Assembly (NCBI GenBank): GCA_913055625.1
Contig: CAJXJW010000001.1
Coordinates: 620,001-684,000 of the forward strand
Direction: 5' to 3'
Source: an uncultured Pseudomonadota bacterium
Lineage (GTDB): Bacteria > Pseudomonadota > Gammaproteobacteria > Steroidobacterales > Woeseiaceae
DNA length: 64,000 bases
The notes below the pieces were generated by a model, which ran no database searches, was not told the origin of the DNA, and saw nothing but the letters and a program-made list of their open reading frames with translations. A program made the position numbers and the translations under genes. Shown piece by piece: positions 35,701 through 44,541 of this stretch. Each line of letters begins with the position of its first letter. The first letter of the stretch is position 1.

Positions 35701-38540
35701 ACGGCAGCTCGGCCGCGGTGCTCGAACGCACGATCAACTACTCGGGCCAGCCGATCCGCGCCGAGTTCGTGGCATCCGAATCGGTGCTGATCGCGGACGG
35801 CAAGACACGGCCCGTCGTCGCGATCCGCCTGTTCGACCGGGCCGGCAAGCCGGCGCGGCAGGGTATGACCGGCGGGTTTCGCGTGCTGCCGCCGTACCGT
35901 TCCTGGTGGGACGTCGAGAACGACCGCCGCAACCCGCTGGTGCAGGTCGCGACGCGCGAACCGACGTACCGCATCGGCAAGGACGGCATCGCGCGGATCG
36001 AACTGGAGCCGACGACCCGCACCGGCGAGGTCGAGCTGTCGTTGCTGTTCGAGAACCAGCGCCAGCAGGATCTGCAGGCGTGGCTTGCGCCGGCGCCGCG
36101 CGACTGGGTCCTGGTCGGCTTCGCCGAGGGTACGGCCGGCTACAATACGCTGGCCGACAACGCCGAGGCGGCGGCGGACGCGGGCCTCGAGGACGAGTAC
36201 TACGATGAGGGCCGCGTGGCATTCTTCGCGAAGGGCCGCATCCGGGGCGAGTACCTGCTGACGCTGGCCTACGACAGCGACCGCGAGCTCGCGGATACCG
36301 AGCACCAGCTCACGTCGCAGATCGACCCGAACCGCTACTACCCGCTGTACGCGGACACCGCGGAACGTCGCTTCGAGGCGGCGAGCCAGCAAAAGCTGTT
36401 CGTCAAGCTGGAACGCAACCAGTTCTATGCCATGTTCGGCGACTTCCAGACCGGCCTGGTCGTCACGGATCTCGCGCGCTACCAGCGAAGCTTCAACGGG
36501 CTCGTGAGCGAATACCGTGGCGAGAACGCCGGCTACACCGCATTTGCGGCCGAGAGCCGACAGGCGTTCAATCGCGACGAGTTGCGCGGTGACGGAACCT
36601 CCGGGCTGTACTACCTCAGCAGCGCGCCGCTCATCGTGAACTCGGAAGAGATCCGCATCGAGGTGCGCGACCGCTTCGACAGCGGCGTTGTACTCGAGTC
36701 CCGTGTGCTGTCCCGGTTCCTGGACTACAGCCTGGACCCGCTCGACGGTTCGCTGTACTTCAAACAACCGGTTCCCAGCCGCGACCCGGAATTCAACCCG
36801 ATCTATATCGTTGCCGAGTACGAGTCGCAGGCCGGCGACGGGAACGACATCGTTGCCGGAGGCCGTGCGTCGATCTACACCGACGATGACAACGTCGAGG
36901 TCGGCGTGACCCGCATCGACGACGCGACGACGGGTGCCGAGGCCAGCCTGACGGGCATCGACCTGCGTTGGCAGATCAACAGCCAGACCTTGTTGACCGC
37001 GGAAACGGCATCGACCGACACGACGGTCGGCGGCACGCCGACGTCGGGCTCGGCGCACAGTATCGAACTGGAGCACAACGGCGAGAACGTCGACGTTCGC
37101 GCCTTCATGCGCGAGGTCGAGGACGATTTCGGTCTCGGCTACCAGTCGGCGGCGGACCAGGGTGTCCGGCGGCTCGGCGTCGATGCCCGGGCGACCCTCG
37201 GTGACTACTGGCGAGTTGAGGGCGAGGCCGGCTGGCAGCAGATGCTGGCGACCGAGGACATCCGCAATCTCGCGCGTGCGCGTGTCCGCTACGAGCGCCA
37301 GACGTTTTCGGCAAGCGCCGGCGTAACGCACGCGGAAGACGCGTTCGAGGATGGCGACACACGCACCAGCGACCTGCTCGACCTCGGCCTGACGAAAAGA
37401 CTCTTCGACAACCGCCTCACGCTGCGCGTGAACAGTTCGTCGGCGCTGAACGACGACGCGGAAAGCCTCGACTACCCGACGCGGCTCGTGTTCGGCGCGG
37501 ACTACCGGCTGAACAGCGAGGTAGACCTGCTCGCCGAGTACGAGCAGGCGGAGGGGCGTGATATCGAATCGTCGATGACACGGCTCGGTGTCCGGGCGAC
37601 GCCGTGGGCGCGCGCGCAGATCGAGTCGTCCCTCGGCAACGAGGTGACGGAATTCGGTCCGCGCCTGTTCGCGAACCTCGGCCTGGTACAGGGCTTCGCC
37701 GTCGGCGAGCACTGGTTGTTCGACATCGGCGTCGACCAGTCGAACACACTGACCAACTCCGACGCACGGCAATTCGACGAGGACCGGGAACTCGCGTCGG
37801 GTTCCCTGCAGGACGATTTCGTCGCGGTGCACACCGGGGCCCTGTACACGGCGGAATTGTGGTCGGCAAACGGTCGCGTCGAGCACCGCAACTCGGACAC
37901 CGAGGAGCGCACGTCGCTGCTGTTCGGCTGGTACCGCGAGCCGCAACGCGGCCACGGCCTGTCGGCCGGCCTGACGTCGTTCATCGCGGAGCCGAAGGCC
38001 GGCGGTCAACTCGCGAGCGCCGTGCTGCGCTTCGGATGGGCATGGCGCCCCGCGTACAGCCGCTGGTCGTTCCTCAATCGAACGGATCTGCGCTGGGACA
38101 ACCTCGAGACGGCGACGGCGCAAGAGGAGTCGCTCAAGCTCGTCAACAATTTCAACGCGAACCGGCGCATCGGTGCGGCGACGGAGCTCGCGCTGCAATA
38201 TGCCTTCAAGGTGGTGCAGAGCCGGTTCGATGGCCTGGACGTCAGCGGATATTCAGACCTCGTCGGCGTCGACTTCCGACACGGTTTCGGCCGGCGCTGG
38301 GATGCGGGTGTCAATTCGAGCCTTTATCACGCCTGGGACTCCGGGACGGTCGACTACGGCCTCGGCATCGACGTCGGCTACAACGTCGCGACAAACGTCT
38401 GGCTGACCCTCGGATACAACGTCACCGGTTTCCACGACGAGGACTTCGCGCTCGCGCGCTATACCGCGCAGGGGCCGTACGTCCGGTTCTCGATCAAGGC
38501 CGACCAGCGCACGCTGAAGGATATTGCCGGGCAACGATAG
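32721..38540 (+). CDS. Giant outer-membrane chimera: DUF11 repeats + OmpA domain + beta-barrel
   Basis: 1,939 residues if started at TTG 32721; upstream in-frame codons overlap gene 3 in a nonsense frame, and an ATG at 32781 would leave a signal peptide without basic residues. Order: signal peptide; N-terminal module like proteins 1 and 3; Ig-like region; DUF11 (about 370-490); carboxypeptidase-regulatory-like domain (about 520-560, VTDDGGRFHFEGV); second DUF11-like repeat (about 610-715); OmpA-type peptidoglycan-binding domain (about 745-860, GHSDG...ALSHARARA...GRARNRRVEM); two further Ig-like segments; a strand-rich C-terminal region from about 1127 with alternating aromatic/polar residues, probably a beta-barrel. 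The C-terminus is not the usual aromatic residue. Function unknown; a surface or export complex with proteins 1-3 is inferred. Confidence 0.85.
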   Translation: MPPPSRVSRTRSALRWARWIMLLLTIGTAQSAAAAPPGAVISNQATLEYQDVASQPVLVASNVVQVTAAVERSASAVALTRVSTAGGGTWQEAVGPSACLQAGVPVLLADPQVIGGSVIDPSVDHDVVETAAYNLGESVFVRLVDADQNVDFQQRDYATVELLHPDSGDSEFLRLTETGPDTGIFAGFMSTGGGAATPEDCVLQGGPQTAFGVRYTDPADAADSANAEALFDPVQRVFESRSGANVSGAVVQLVYAANGQPATVYGNDGVSQYPSAVQTGGSVTDSSGTTYNFGPGEYRFPVVPDGSYRLVVTPPSAYVSPSTADPNALQSLSGAPYSLGNASFGQAFTKSGELSIAWDIPVDPRAEVLFLQKRTMTTMASPGDFIRYELVLENAASGGAATDVVVTDILPSAVRYVPDSARVDGGAAADPVSGADPGELEFRFALLGPGETVTMTYVVEVVGGKPNDELVNRATAEAAGGLVSNEATAIVRVTEDLFRSTGTIIGRVLEGDCSQASFGEEQGVAGIRVYLEDGSYSVTDDGGRFHFEGVRPGTHVAQLDTDSVPAWFDVMGCADTPGYARRADSQFVKLGRGSLKRADFYLRRKPAPEGRIDLELRSEGTDETDRIRYELTVDGIGNVAISNIDVMLLLPDGVTYVPGTLRVDGEQLGEPHRKGQVLSLALPDRTGNWSTTLALDARIADRVSGEQTTKATARFDSPIQTGQTTPVAETKMLREPGTVENAGYVLDLKFAVLSDTLSAADKETLDALVRDWRGVRDIRLSAVGHSDGQPIAPHNRHLFSDNYALSHARARAAAAYVAEALDLSRSDMQVTGRGPDEPVADNSTAAGRARNRRVEMVLSGVRPQQPSFLEVTKATSGTQAVETRGAVPGTEVVRRADDDDLLVQVEPPLDSLVPGIAMLLPEEGFAPAVPATKLSVQHAPDQAVEVFVNGQRVNPVNFDTLAVNRAGTVAVSRWAGVELGDGENRVRAVVTNADGSSAAVLERTINYSGQPIRAEFVASESVLIADGKTRPVVAIRLFDRAGKPARQGMTGGFRVLPPYRSWWDVENDRRNPLVQVATREPTYRIGKDGIARIELEPTTRTGEVELSLLFENQRQQDLQAWLAPAPRDWVLVGFAEGTAGYNTLADNAEAAADAGLEDEYYDEGRVAFFAKGRIRGEYLLTLAYDSDRELADTEHQLTSQIDPNRYYPLYADTAERRFEAASQQKLFVKLERNQFYAMFGDFQTGLVVTDLARYQRSFNGLVSEYRGENAGYTAFAAESRQAFNRDELRGDGTSGLYYLSSAPLIVNSEEIRIEVRDRFDSGVVLESRVLSRFLDYSLDPLDGSLYFKQPVPSRDPEFNPIYIVAEYESQAGDGNDIVAGGRASIYTDDDNVEVGVTRIDDATTGAEASLTGIDLRWQINSQTLLTAETASTDTTVGGTPTSGSAHSIELEHNGENVDVRAFMREVEDDFGLGYQSAADQGVRRLGVDARATLGDYWRVEGEAGWQQMLATEDIRNLARARVRYERQTFSASAGVTHAEDAFEDGDTRTSDLLDLGLTKRLFDNRLTLRVNSSSALNDDAESLDYPTRLVFGADYRLNSEVDLLAEYEQAEGRDIESSMTRLGVRATPWARAQIESSLGNEVTEFGPRLFANLGLVQGFAVGEHWLFDIGVDQSNTLTNSDARQFDEDRELASGSLQDDFVAVHTGALYTAELWSANGRVEHRNSDTEERTSLLFGWYREPQRGHGLSAGLTSFIAEPKAGGQLASAVLRFGWAWRPAYSRWSFLNRTDLRWDNLETATAQEESLKLVNNFNANRRIGAATELALQYAFKVVQSRFDGLDVSGYSDLVGVDFRHGFGRRWDAGVNSSLYHAWDSGTVDYGLGIDVGYNVATNVWLTLGYNVTGFHDEDFALARYTAQGPYVRFSIKADQRTLKDIAGQR

Positions 38541-38573
38541 GCGCGCGCGACGCGACACGGTAACCTTGCCGTC

Positions 38574-40493
38574 GTGACGAGTTTGAGCGAATTCTTCGGC
38601 GCGGACAGCCCACTGCGCGGCTTGCTGCCGGGCTACCAGCCGCGTGCCGGCCAGGCCTGGATGGCCGAAAGCATCGCCGAGGCGATTGCGAACCGGAACC
38701 GGCTCGTCATCGAGGCGGGTACCGGCACCGGCAAGACGTTCGCGTACCTGCTGCCCGCATTGCAGAGCGGTGCGCGCACGATCATCAGCACCGGTACGAA
38801 GGCGCTGCAGGATCAGCTCTACCACCGCGATCTTCCGCTGCTCGGCAAGGCTGTCGGCCGGCCGGTGCGCTGTGCCTTGCTGAAGGGCAGAGCAAACTAC
38901 CTGTGCCTGCAAAGGCTCGAGCAGGTCGACGAGGTGCCGCGGGACCTCGCAGACGACCTGCGGCAGGTCCGCGAATGGCGCCACCGGACGGTATCGGGGG
39001 ACCGCGCGGAACTCGGCGACGTGGCCGAGGACTCCGCGATCTGGCCGCTGGTTACGTCGACCACCGACAACTGCCTCGGGCAGTCCTGCCCGCGGTTCTC
39101 GGACTGCCACGTCGCGAAGGCGCGCCGCGAGGCGCAGGAGGCCGACCTCGTCGTCGTCAATCATCACCTGCTGCTCGCCGATCTCGCAATGAAGGAGGCG
39201 GGCTTCGTCGAATTCCTGCCGGGTGCTGACGCCGTCATTCTCGACGAGGCACACCAGGTTCCGGATCTCGCGGTGCAGTTCTTCGGCGTGTCGCTCGGCA
39301 ACCGGGAGATCGAGCGCCTGGCGGACGATATCGTTGCCGCGACGCTCGGATCGGCGGACGCGGCGTTCCGGCGGCGCATCGATCGCGTCGTGACGGCATT
39401 GCGCGAATGGCGCGTGCAGTCGCCGCGGGACGAGGGCCGCCACGAACTCGCGCCGCTGATGCCCGGATTGCGCCCCGCGCTGGATGAATTGCGCGCGGCG
39501 CTGGCCGCACTGGCGGACGGGCTCGACGTGCTGGGCGAGGCTGGCGCCGACGTCGGCAAGGCGGAGCAGCAATTGCAGGCCTGCGGTGAACGTCTCGCGT
39601 TACTGGTCGACGAAGACAGCTGGGACGGCCTGCGCTGGCTCGAGGTCGGCGCGCGCAGCGTGCGGCTGCACCTGACGCCACTCGACGTTTCGACGAACCT
39701 GAACGCGATGATGAGCAACGCCGGCCAGGCCTGGGTACTCACGTCGGCGACGCTCGCGGTGGGCGAGGATTTCTCGCACTTCACGTCGCGCATGGGCCTC
39801 GACGGCGTGACGGCGCTGACGTTCCCGAGCCCGTACGCGGTCGCGGAGAACAGCCTCGTTTACCTGCCGTCCGGCTTGCCGGCGCCCTCGGCGCGCGGCT
39901 ACACGGAGGAGATGCTCGCGGCGGTCGCACCCCTGCTCGACATGACGGCGGGCGGCATCTTCCTGCTGTTCACGAGTCACCGCGCACTGAACCTCGCGCG
40001 CGCGTGGTTTCGCGCGCAGCGCAAGATCCTCGGGTCCCGCAAGCTGCTGGCGCAGGGCACGATGCCGCGCGACGAACTCTTGCGGCGATTCCGGCGGCAG
40101 GGCAATGCCGTCCTGCTCGGCACCAGCAGCTTCTGGGAAGGCGTGGACGTGCGGGGGCGGGCGCTGACCGTGGTCGCCATCGACAAGCTGCCGTTTACGT
40201 CGCCGGGCGATCCGCTGCTCATGGCGCGCCTCGAATTCCTGCGCCGCAACGGCGGCAACGGTTTCACGGACCACCAGCTGCCACAGGCGGTGCTCGCGCT
40301 GAAGCAGGGGATCGGCCGCCTGCTGCGCGACGAACGCGACTACGGCGTGATCGTGTTGTGCGATCCGCGCGTCACCGGCAAGTCCTACGGCAAGACGTTT
40401 CTCAGGGCGATCGAGCCCATGCCGACGACGCGCTCGCTGGCCGACGTGGCGGCTTTCTTCGAGCGGCACGAGGACGAAGAGGCGATCGCATGA
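38574..40493 (+). CDS. DinG/YoaA-family Fe-S DNA helicase
   Basis: 639 residues, GTG start. XPD-like superfamily 2 helicase: Walker A EAGTGTGKTFAYLLP (about 45-60), cluster cysteines (YLCLQRL, DNCLGQSCPRFSDC, about 107-182), DEAH box LDEAHQVPD, and motifs V-VI (FWEGVDVRG, QGIGRLLRDERDYG). Length and motif spacing fit YoaA better than DinG. Unwinds DNA in repair. Overlaps tsaB by ATGA. Confidence 0.92.
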   Translation: MTSLSEFFGADSPLRGLLPGYQPRAGQAWMAESIAEAIANRNRLVIEAGTGTGKTFAYLLPALQSGARTIISTGTKALQDQLYHRDLPLLGKAVGRPVRCALLKGRANYLCLQRLEQVDEVPRDLADDLRQVREWRHRTVSGDRAELGDVAEDSAIWPLVTSTTDNCLGQSCPRFSDCHVAKARREAQEADLVVVNHHLLLADLAMKEAGFVEFLPGADAVILDEAHQVPDLAVQFFGVSLGNREIERLADDIVAATLGSADAAFRRRIDRVVTALREWRVQSPRDEGRHELAPLMPGLRPALDELRAALAALADGLDVLGEAGADVGKAEQQLQACGERLALLVDEDSWDGLRWLEVGARSVRLHLTPLDVSTNLNAMMSNAGQAWVLTSATLAVGEDFSHFTSRMGLDGVTALTFPSPYAVAENSLVYLPSGLPAPSARGYTEEMLAAVAPLLDMTAGGIFLLFTSHRALNLARAWFRAQRKILGSRKLLAQGTMPRDELLRRFRRQGNAVLLGTSSFWEGVDVRGRALTVVAIDKLPFTSPGDPLLMARLEFLRRNGGNGFTDHQLPQAVLALKQGIGRLLRDERDYGVIVLCDPRVTGKSYGKTFLRAIEPMPTTRSLADVAAFFERHEDEEAIA

Positions 40494-41170
40494 ACCTGCT
40501 TGCGCTCGACACCTCGTCGCTCGCCTGTGCCGTCGGGCTTGTCGCGGGCGAGACCCGCCACCTGCGCCATGCCGAGGAAGCGCGTGAACACACGCGCCTG
40601 CTGCTGCCCATGATTCGCGACGTGCTGGCGGAGGGCGGCCTCTCGCCGGCCGACCTCGACGCCATCGTGCTCGGCAACGGGCCCGGATCCTTCATCGGTC
40701 TCAGGATTGCCGCGTCGGTCGCGGCCGGCCTCGGCTACGCGGCCGGGCGGCCCATCGTGCCGGTCTCGTCGATGGCGGCGGTGGCGATGCAGGTCGGATC
40801 CCCTGGCGACACGGTTGCCGTGACGCAGGATGCGCACATGAACCAGGTGTATCTCGGCCTCTACCGGCTCGACGAGCGCGGCGTCGCCCTGCCGGCGATC
40901 GAAGAATGCCTGCAGCCCGTTGTGCCGATTCCCGAACTGCGAGGGCAGGCCGTGATCGCCGCCGGCGCGGGCTGGATCCGCTATCCGGCGCTGCTGGATG
41001 CGAACCGTGCCGACATCCGGCGGTTGAGCGACGTGCAATTCCCGGCCGCGACCGCGTTGCTCGACCTGGGCGCGAGGGCGTTCGCGGCAGGTGCCACGGT
41101 CGCGCCGGATGCCATCCGGCCCGCGTATCTTCGCCACGACGTCGCCGCAGTTCCCCGCGCAACGCCGTAA
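40490..41170 (+). CDS. tsaB: TsaB, tRNA t6A synthesis protein
   Basis: 226 residues. ASKHA-fold start LLALDTSSLACAVGL, then GNGPGSFIGLRIAASVA typical of TsaB. Family knowledge: partners TsaD and TsaE for threonylcarbamoyl transfer to A37 of ANN-decoding tRNAs. Its stop codon is inside the candidate Pho box of phoB. Confidence 0.95.
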   Translation: MNLLALDTSSLACAVGLVAGETRHLRHAEEAREHTRLLLPMIRDVLAEGGLSPADLDAIVLGNGPGSFIGLRIAASVAAGLGYAAGRPIVPVSSMAAVAMQVGSPGDTVAVTQDAHMNQVYLGLYRLDERGVALPAIEECLQPVVPIPELRGQAVIAAGAGWIRYPALLDANRADIRRLSDVQFPAATALLDLGARAFAAGATVAPDAIRPAYLRHDVAAVPRATP

Positions 41171-41182
41171 CAGTCCTGTAAT
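41165..41182 (+). promoter_or_regulatory. Candidate Pho box of phoB
   Basis: CCGTAAC (41165-41171), spacer AGTC, CTGTAAT (41176-41182): two heptamers on the 11-bp pitch of PhoB sites. It straddles the tsaB stop codon, 76 bases before phoB. Autoregulation is inferred. Confidence 0.5.
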
Positions 41183-41257
41183 ATGACGGTGCTGTAATGC
41201 GTGCCCGAGCGGCCCGGCACCCGGCGGGGCCGCGATTCCGGTACGCAGGAAACCGCT

Positions 41258-41953
41258 ATGGCCGCCAGCAAGATACTGATCGTCGAGGACGAGACCCCGA
41301 TCCGGGAAATGATCGCCTTTCACCTGGCCCGCGCCGGATTCGAGACCGTCGAAGCGGGTGATTGCCGCAGTGCCCGCGAACTGCTGGCGGACGAACGTCC
41401 GGATCTCGCGCTGATCGACTGGATGCTGCCCGACATGAGCGGGCTCGAGCTGACGCGCATGTTGAAGCGCGACAAGGCGAACGAGGACCTCGGCATCATC
41501 ATGCTCACCGCCCGGGCGGAAGAGTACGACAAGGTCGCCGGCCTGGAAGGCGGTGCCGACGACTACGTCACGAAGCCGTTTGCGCCGCGCGAACTGGTTG
41601 CCCGGGTGCAGGCCGTGCTGCGTCGTGCCATGCGCACCGAGGAAGAAGTCGTGAGCGCGGGCGTGCTGGAGCTCGACACGGCGGGGCACCGTGTCACGTC
41701 GGATGGCAGGGAGATCCGCCTCGGGCCGACCGAATATCGCCTGCTGCATTTCCTGATGACTCACGCGGATCGCGTATACAGCCGGACGCAACTGCTGGAC
41801 CGCGTGTGGGGCGCGAACGTCTACGTCGAGGAACGAACGGTCGACGTGCATGTACGCCGCCTGCGCAAGGCGCTTGCCGACGTCGGAGCAGACAACTACA
41901 TACAGACGGTGCGTGGCGCCGGGTACCGCTTCTCTACCCGGGTCGAACCCTGA
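41258..41953 (+). CDS. phoB: PhoB, phosphate response regulator
   Basis: 231 residues. Receiver domain (KILIVEDETPIREMI, phospho-Asp near 54 in ALIDWMLPD, Lys in VTKPF) and OmpR-type winged helix (GPTEYRLLHFLMTH, VDVHVRRLRKAL). Activates phosphate-starvation genes; at least four sites in this window fit its binding pattern. Followed immediately by phoR. Confidence 0.96.
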   Translation: MAASKILIVEDETPIREMIAFHLARAGFETVEAGDCRSARELLADERPDLALIDWMLPDMSGLELTRMLKRDKANEDLGIIMLTARAEEYDKVAGLEGGADDYVTKPFAPRELVARVQAVLRRAMRTEEEVVSAGVLELDTAGHRVTSDGREIRLGPTEYRLLHFLMTHADRVYSRTQLLDRVWGANVYVEERTVDVHVRRLRKALADVGADNYIQTVRGAGYRFSTRVEP

Positions 41954-41956
41954 TAC

Positions 41957-43279
41957 ATGCCCGACGCCTCCCGAAAATTCCTGGTCGGCCTGGTCTGCCT
42001 GCTGGCGGCGGGCGCGGGAATCGGCTGGCTGTACGACGCGCCGGCCACCGGCGTGCTGGCCGCGGCGCTGATCGCGCTGTTCTGGCAAGTCCGGCACCTG
42101 CTTGCGTTCGTCCGTGCCACGCGCACGCGGGACTTCGAAGTCTTTCGCGTGGGGGACGGCATCTGGCAGCAGATTTTCTCCAGTTTCTCCTATCAGCAGG
42201 CACGGGCCGCACGCTACAAGCGGCAGTACCGGCAATTACTCCGCGAGATTCGGAAGTCGACCGACGCGATGCCGGACGGCGCCGTCATCCTCGACGAGAA
42301 TCACGAAATCGTGATGTGCAACCGCGCGGCGAAGGCGCTCGCGGGCCTGAAACCGAAGAAGGACCGCGGCCAGCGGGTCGACAACATCCTGCGCGACCCG
42401 AAGCTCACGAAGTTGCTGAAGAGCGAGACGTACGCGCGGGCGATCGAGATCCCGTCGCCGGTGCGGGACGACGGCTGGCTGAACTGCCGCGTCGTTCCGT
42501 ACGGTGCCGACCAGAAGCTGCTCGTACTGCGAGACGTCACGGAGAGCATGCGCCTCGCACGCATGCGGCGGGATTTCGTCGCGAACGCATCGCACGAGCT
42601 GCGGTCGCCGTTGACCGTGGTTACCGGCTATCTGGACACGCTCGCCGATGACGAGGCTATGCCGCGGGACTGGGCGATGCCGGTCACCCAGATGCAGATC
42701 CAGGCACGGCGCATGAACCGCATCGTCTCGGAGCTGCTCGAACTGTCGCGGTTGGAAAGTGCGGGGCCGGCGGACGTCGAGGAACGGGTCGACGTCGGCG
42801 GACTGCTGAGCGCCGCGCGGCGTGCGCTGGGCATGCCCGGCGATACTGCGCCGATCGACGTCGTCGTCGACTCGGCGGCGCGCCTGCGCGGTAGCGCGTC
42901 GGAGATCGAGTCGCTGATCACGAACCTGGTGTCGAATGCCGTCCGGCACACGCCGGTCGACGGATCCGTCACGCTGACATGGCGGTCCGATGCGGATGGC
43001 GCGGAACTCAGCGTGACGGACACCGGCGAAGGCATCGATGCCGAGCACCTGCCGCGACTGACGGAGCGTTTCTTCCGCGTCGACCGTGGCCGGGCACGCG
43101 AGGATGGCGGAGTCGGGCTCGGTCTTGCCATCGTCAAGCACATCCTCGGCCGCCACGACGGTCGCCTCGAGGTGCGCAGCGAGCGGGGCAAGGGCAGTAC
43201 GTTCACCTGCCATTTTCCGGCAAGCCGCCTGGCGATGCCGTCGCCCGCGACGCTGCGGGGCGAGCGCCGCCCGGCATGA
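41957..43279 (+). CDS. phoR: PhoR, phosphate-sensing histidine kinase
   Basis: 440 residues. Two N-terminal membrane segments (about 8-50), cytosolic PAS domain (about 95-190), HisKA with phospho-His in ANASHELRSPLT (about 212), HATPase with NLVSNAVRHTP, DTGEGI and GLGLAIVKHI. Phosphorylates PhoB when Pst transport is low; PhoU restrains it. 3 bases after phoB. Confidence 0.96.
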   Translation: MPDASRKFLVGLVCLLAAGAGIGWLYDAPATGVLAAALIALFWQVRHLLAFVRATRTRDFEVFRVGDGIWQQIFSSFSYQQARAARYKRQYRQLLREIRKSTDAMPDGAVILDENHEIVMCNRAAKALAGLKPKKDRGQRVDNILRDPKLTKLLKSETYARAIEIPSPVRDDGWLNCRVVPYGADQKLLVLRDVTESMRLARMRRDFVANASHELRSPLTVVTGYLDTLADDEAMPRDWAMPVTQMQIQARRMNRIVSELLELSRLESAGPADVEERVDVGGLLSAARRALGMPGDTAPIDVVVDSAARLRGSASEIESLITNLVSNAVRHTPVDGSVTLTWRSDADGAELSVTDTGEGIDAEHLPRLTERFFRVDRGRAREDGGVGLGLAIVKHILGRHDGRLEVRSERGKGSTFTCHFPASRLAMPSPATLRGERRPA

Positions 43280-43318
43280 TTCGGCGCGCCGGGCCTCGCG
43301 GGCCCGGCGGCAGCAGGC

Positions 43319-43358
43319 CCGTAACGTTTCGTTCACTTTGGCGATACGTTTCCGTAAC
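43319..43358 (+). promoter_or_regulatory. Four-unit Pho-box array before the porin gene
   Basis: Heptamers CCGTAAC (43319), CGTTCAC (43330), GCGATAC (43341) and CCGTAAC (43352) start exactly 11 bases apart, separated by GTTT, TTTG and GTTT. The 7+4 pitch is that of PhoB binding sites. The array ends 12 bases before the porin ATG, so either it overlaps the promoter or the true start codon lies further downstream. Confidence 0.6.
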
Positions 43359-43370
43359 ATACCGCCCCGC

Positions 43371-44447
43371 ATGGGCACCGATACCCGAAGACTCCCGTTG
43401 TTGCTACTGCTTGTGGCGATCTGCGCGCGCGCCGACGATACGTCCTGGGACGACAAGCTGGATTTCGGCGGCGATCTGCGGTTTCGCTACGAGTCGATCG
43501 ATCGCGACGGCGTCGGGGATACGAATCGAACCCGCTACCGTGTTCGCGTGGCGCTCGATGCCACGATCACGGAAAGGGTGAACGTCGTATTGGGCCTCGC
43601 CACGGCGACCAATAACCCGATCTCGCGGAACGTCACGTTCGGCAACAGTTTCTCTTTCGACGACTTCGGCATCGACCTCGCGTACGTGGAATGGCAGGTT
43701 GCCGACGGGCTGGCGATTCTCGGCGGCAAGATGAAGAACCCGGTCTTCCGCGCGGGCAAGTCGCAGATCGTCTACGACAGCGACCTGACGCCGGAGGGCG
43801 TGGCGCTGGACTGGAAGAAAGACCGGTTCTTTGCCGTCGGTGCCTTGTTCGTCATCGAGGAGCGGTCGGCGTCGGACGACTCCGTGCTGTTTCACGGCCA
43901 GTTTGGCAGCGACATCGCGATCGGCGACGGCAATACGCTGACCGCGGGCGCGGGCTATTTCACGTACTCGAACACGGTGGGCGAGTTGCCGTTCTTCTTC
44001 GGCGTGCCACGCGGCAATACCGTCGATGCGAACGGCCGTTATGTCTACGACTACGCGAACGTCGAGACCTTCGCCGAGTTTGATACGCGAATCGGCGGCC
44101 TGCCGGCCACCCTGTTCGCGTACTGGACGACGAATACCGAGGTCGACGACGAGGACACCGGTTGGGCGGCCGGCCTGCGACTGGGCACCATGAAGAAGGC
44201 GGGCGAATGGACGGCGTCCTGGGAGTACCGCGACACCGAGGCGGATGCCGTCATCGGGGCATTCAACGAATCGGACTTTGCCGCGGGCGGTACGGACTCC
44301 CGGGGGCACGTCCTGACGGGCAAGTACCTGCCGCGCGACGGCATTTCGATCGGCGCCGCCGCTTACCTGGTGGAGAGCGTCGGTTTGCTCGGCGCGCAGG
44401 CGGACACGCGCCGCTACCAGCTTGACGTTGAATTCAAATTCGATTGA
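43371..44447 (+). CDS. Outer-membrane porin, probably phosphate-starvation-induced
   Basis: 358 residues from ATG 43371. Signal peptide to about ICARADD, then FGGDLRFRYESIDRDG and a strand-rich barrel ending in ELDV-like LDVEFKFD. It belongs to the putative-porin group of gammaproteobacteria. Placed between phoR and phoU and preceded by a Pho-box array, so anion or phosphate uptake is likely; ion selectivity cannot be read from the sequence. Confidence 0.88.
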   Translation: MGTDTRRLPLLLLLVAICARADDTSWDDKLDFGGDLRFRYESIDRDGVGDTNRTRYRVRVALDATITERVNVVLGLATATNNPISRNVTFGNSFSFDDFGIDLAYVEWQVADGLAILGGKMKNPVFRAGKSQIVYDSDLTPEGVALDWKKDRFFAVGALFVIEERSASDDSVLFHGQFGSDIAIGDGNTLTAGAGYFTYSNTVGELPFFFGVPRGNTVDANGRYVYDYANVETFAEFDTRIGGLPATLFAYWTTNTEVDDEDTGWAAGLRLGTMKKAGEWTASWEYRDTEADAVIGAFNESDFAAGGTDSRGHVLTGKYLPRDGISIGAAAYLVESVGLLGAQADTRRYQLDVEFKFD

Positions 44448-44479
44448 GATGGGGGCAGCGGCACGTGACGAACGCGCGC

Positions 44480-44497
44480 TTGTCACTGATTTGACAT
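44480..44497 (+). promoter_or_regulatory. Candidate Pho box of phoU
   Basis: TTGTCAC, spacer TGAT, TTGACAT: two heptamers at 11-bp pitch, close to the CTGTCAT consensus. Forty-five bases upstream of the phoU start. Confidence 0.6.
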
Positions 44498-44541
44498 GAG
44501 TTACGTGCTTTACTGACGGATCGACCGACGCGGTGCCCAAC

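Noticed and set aside
34755..38198. 1,147-codon open frame on the minus strand opposite the giant barrel gene
   Set aside because: Composition is that of a reverse-complement shadow (Arg/Val/Asp/Leu-rich, no domains), and the plus-strand frame has recognisable OmpA and DUF11 domains.
41176..41198. Second CTGTAAT at 41192 as part of the phoB Pho box
   Set aside because: It is 16 bases from the first CTGTAAT and so off the 11-bp pitch; the pair 41165/41176 fits instead.
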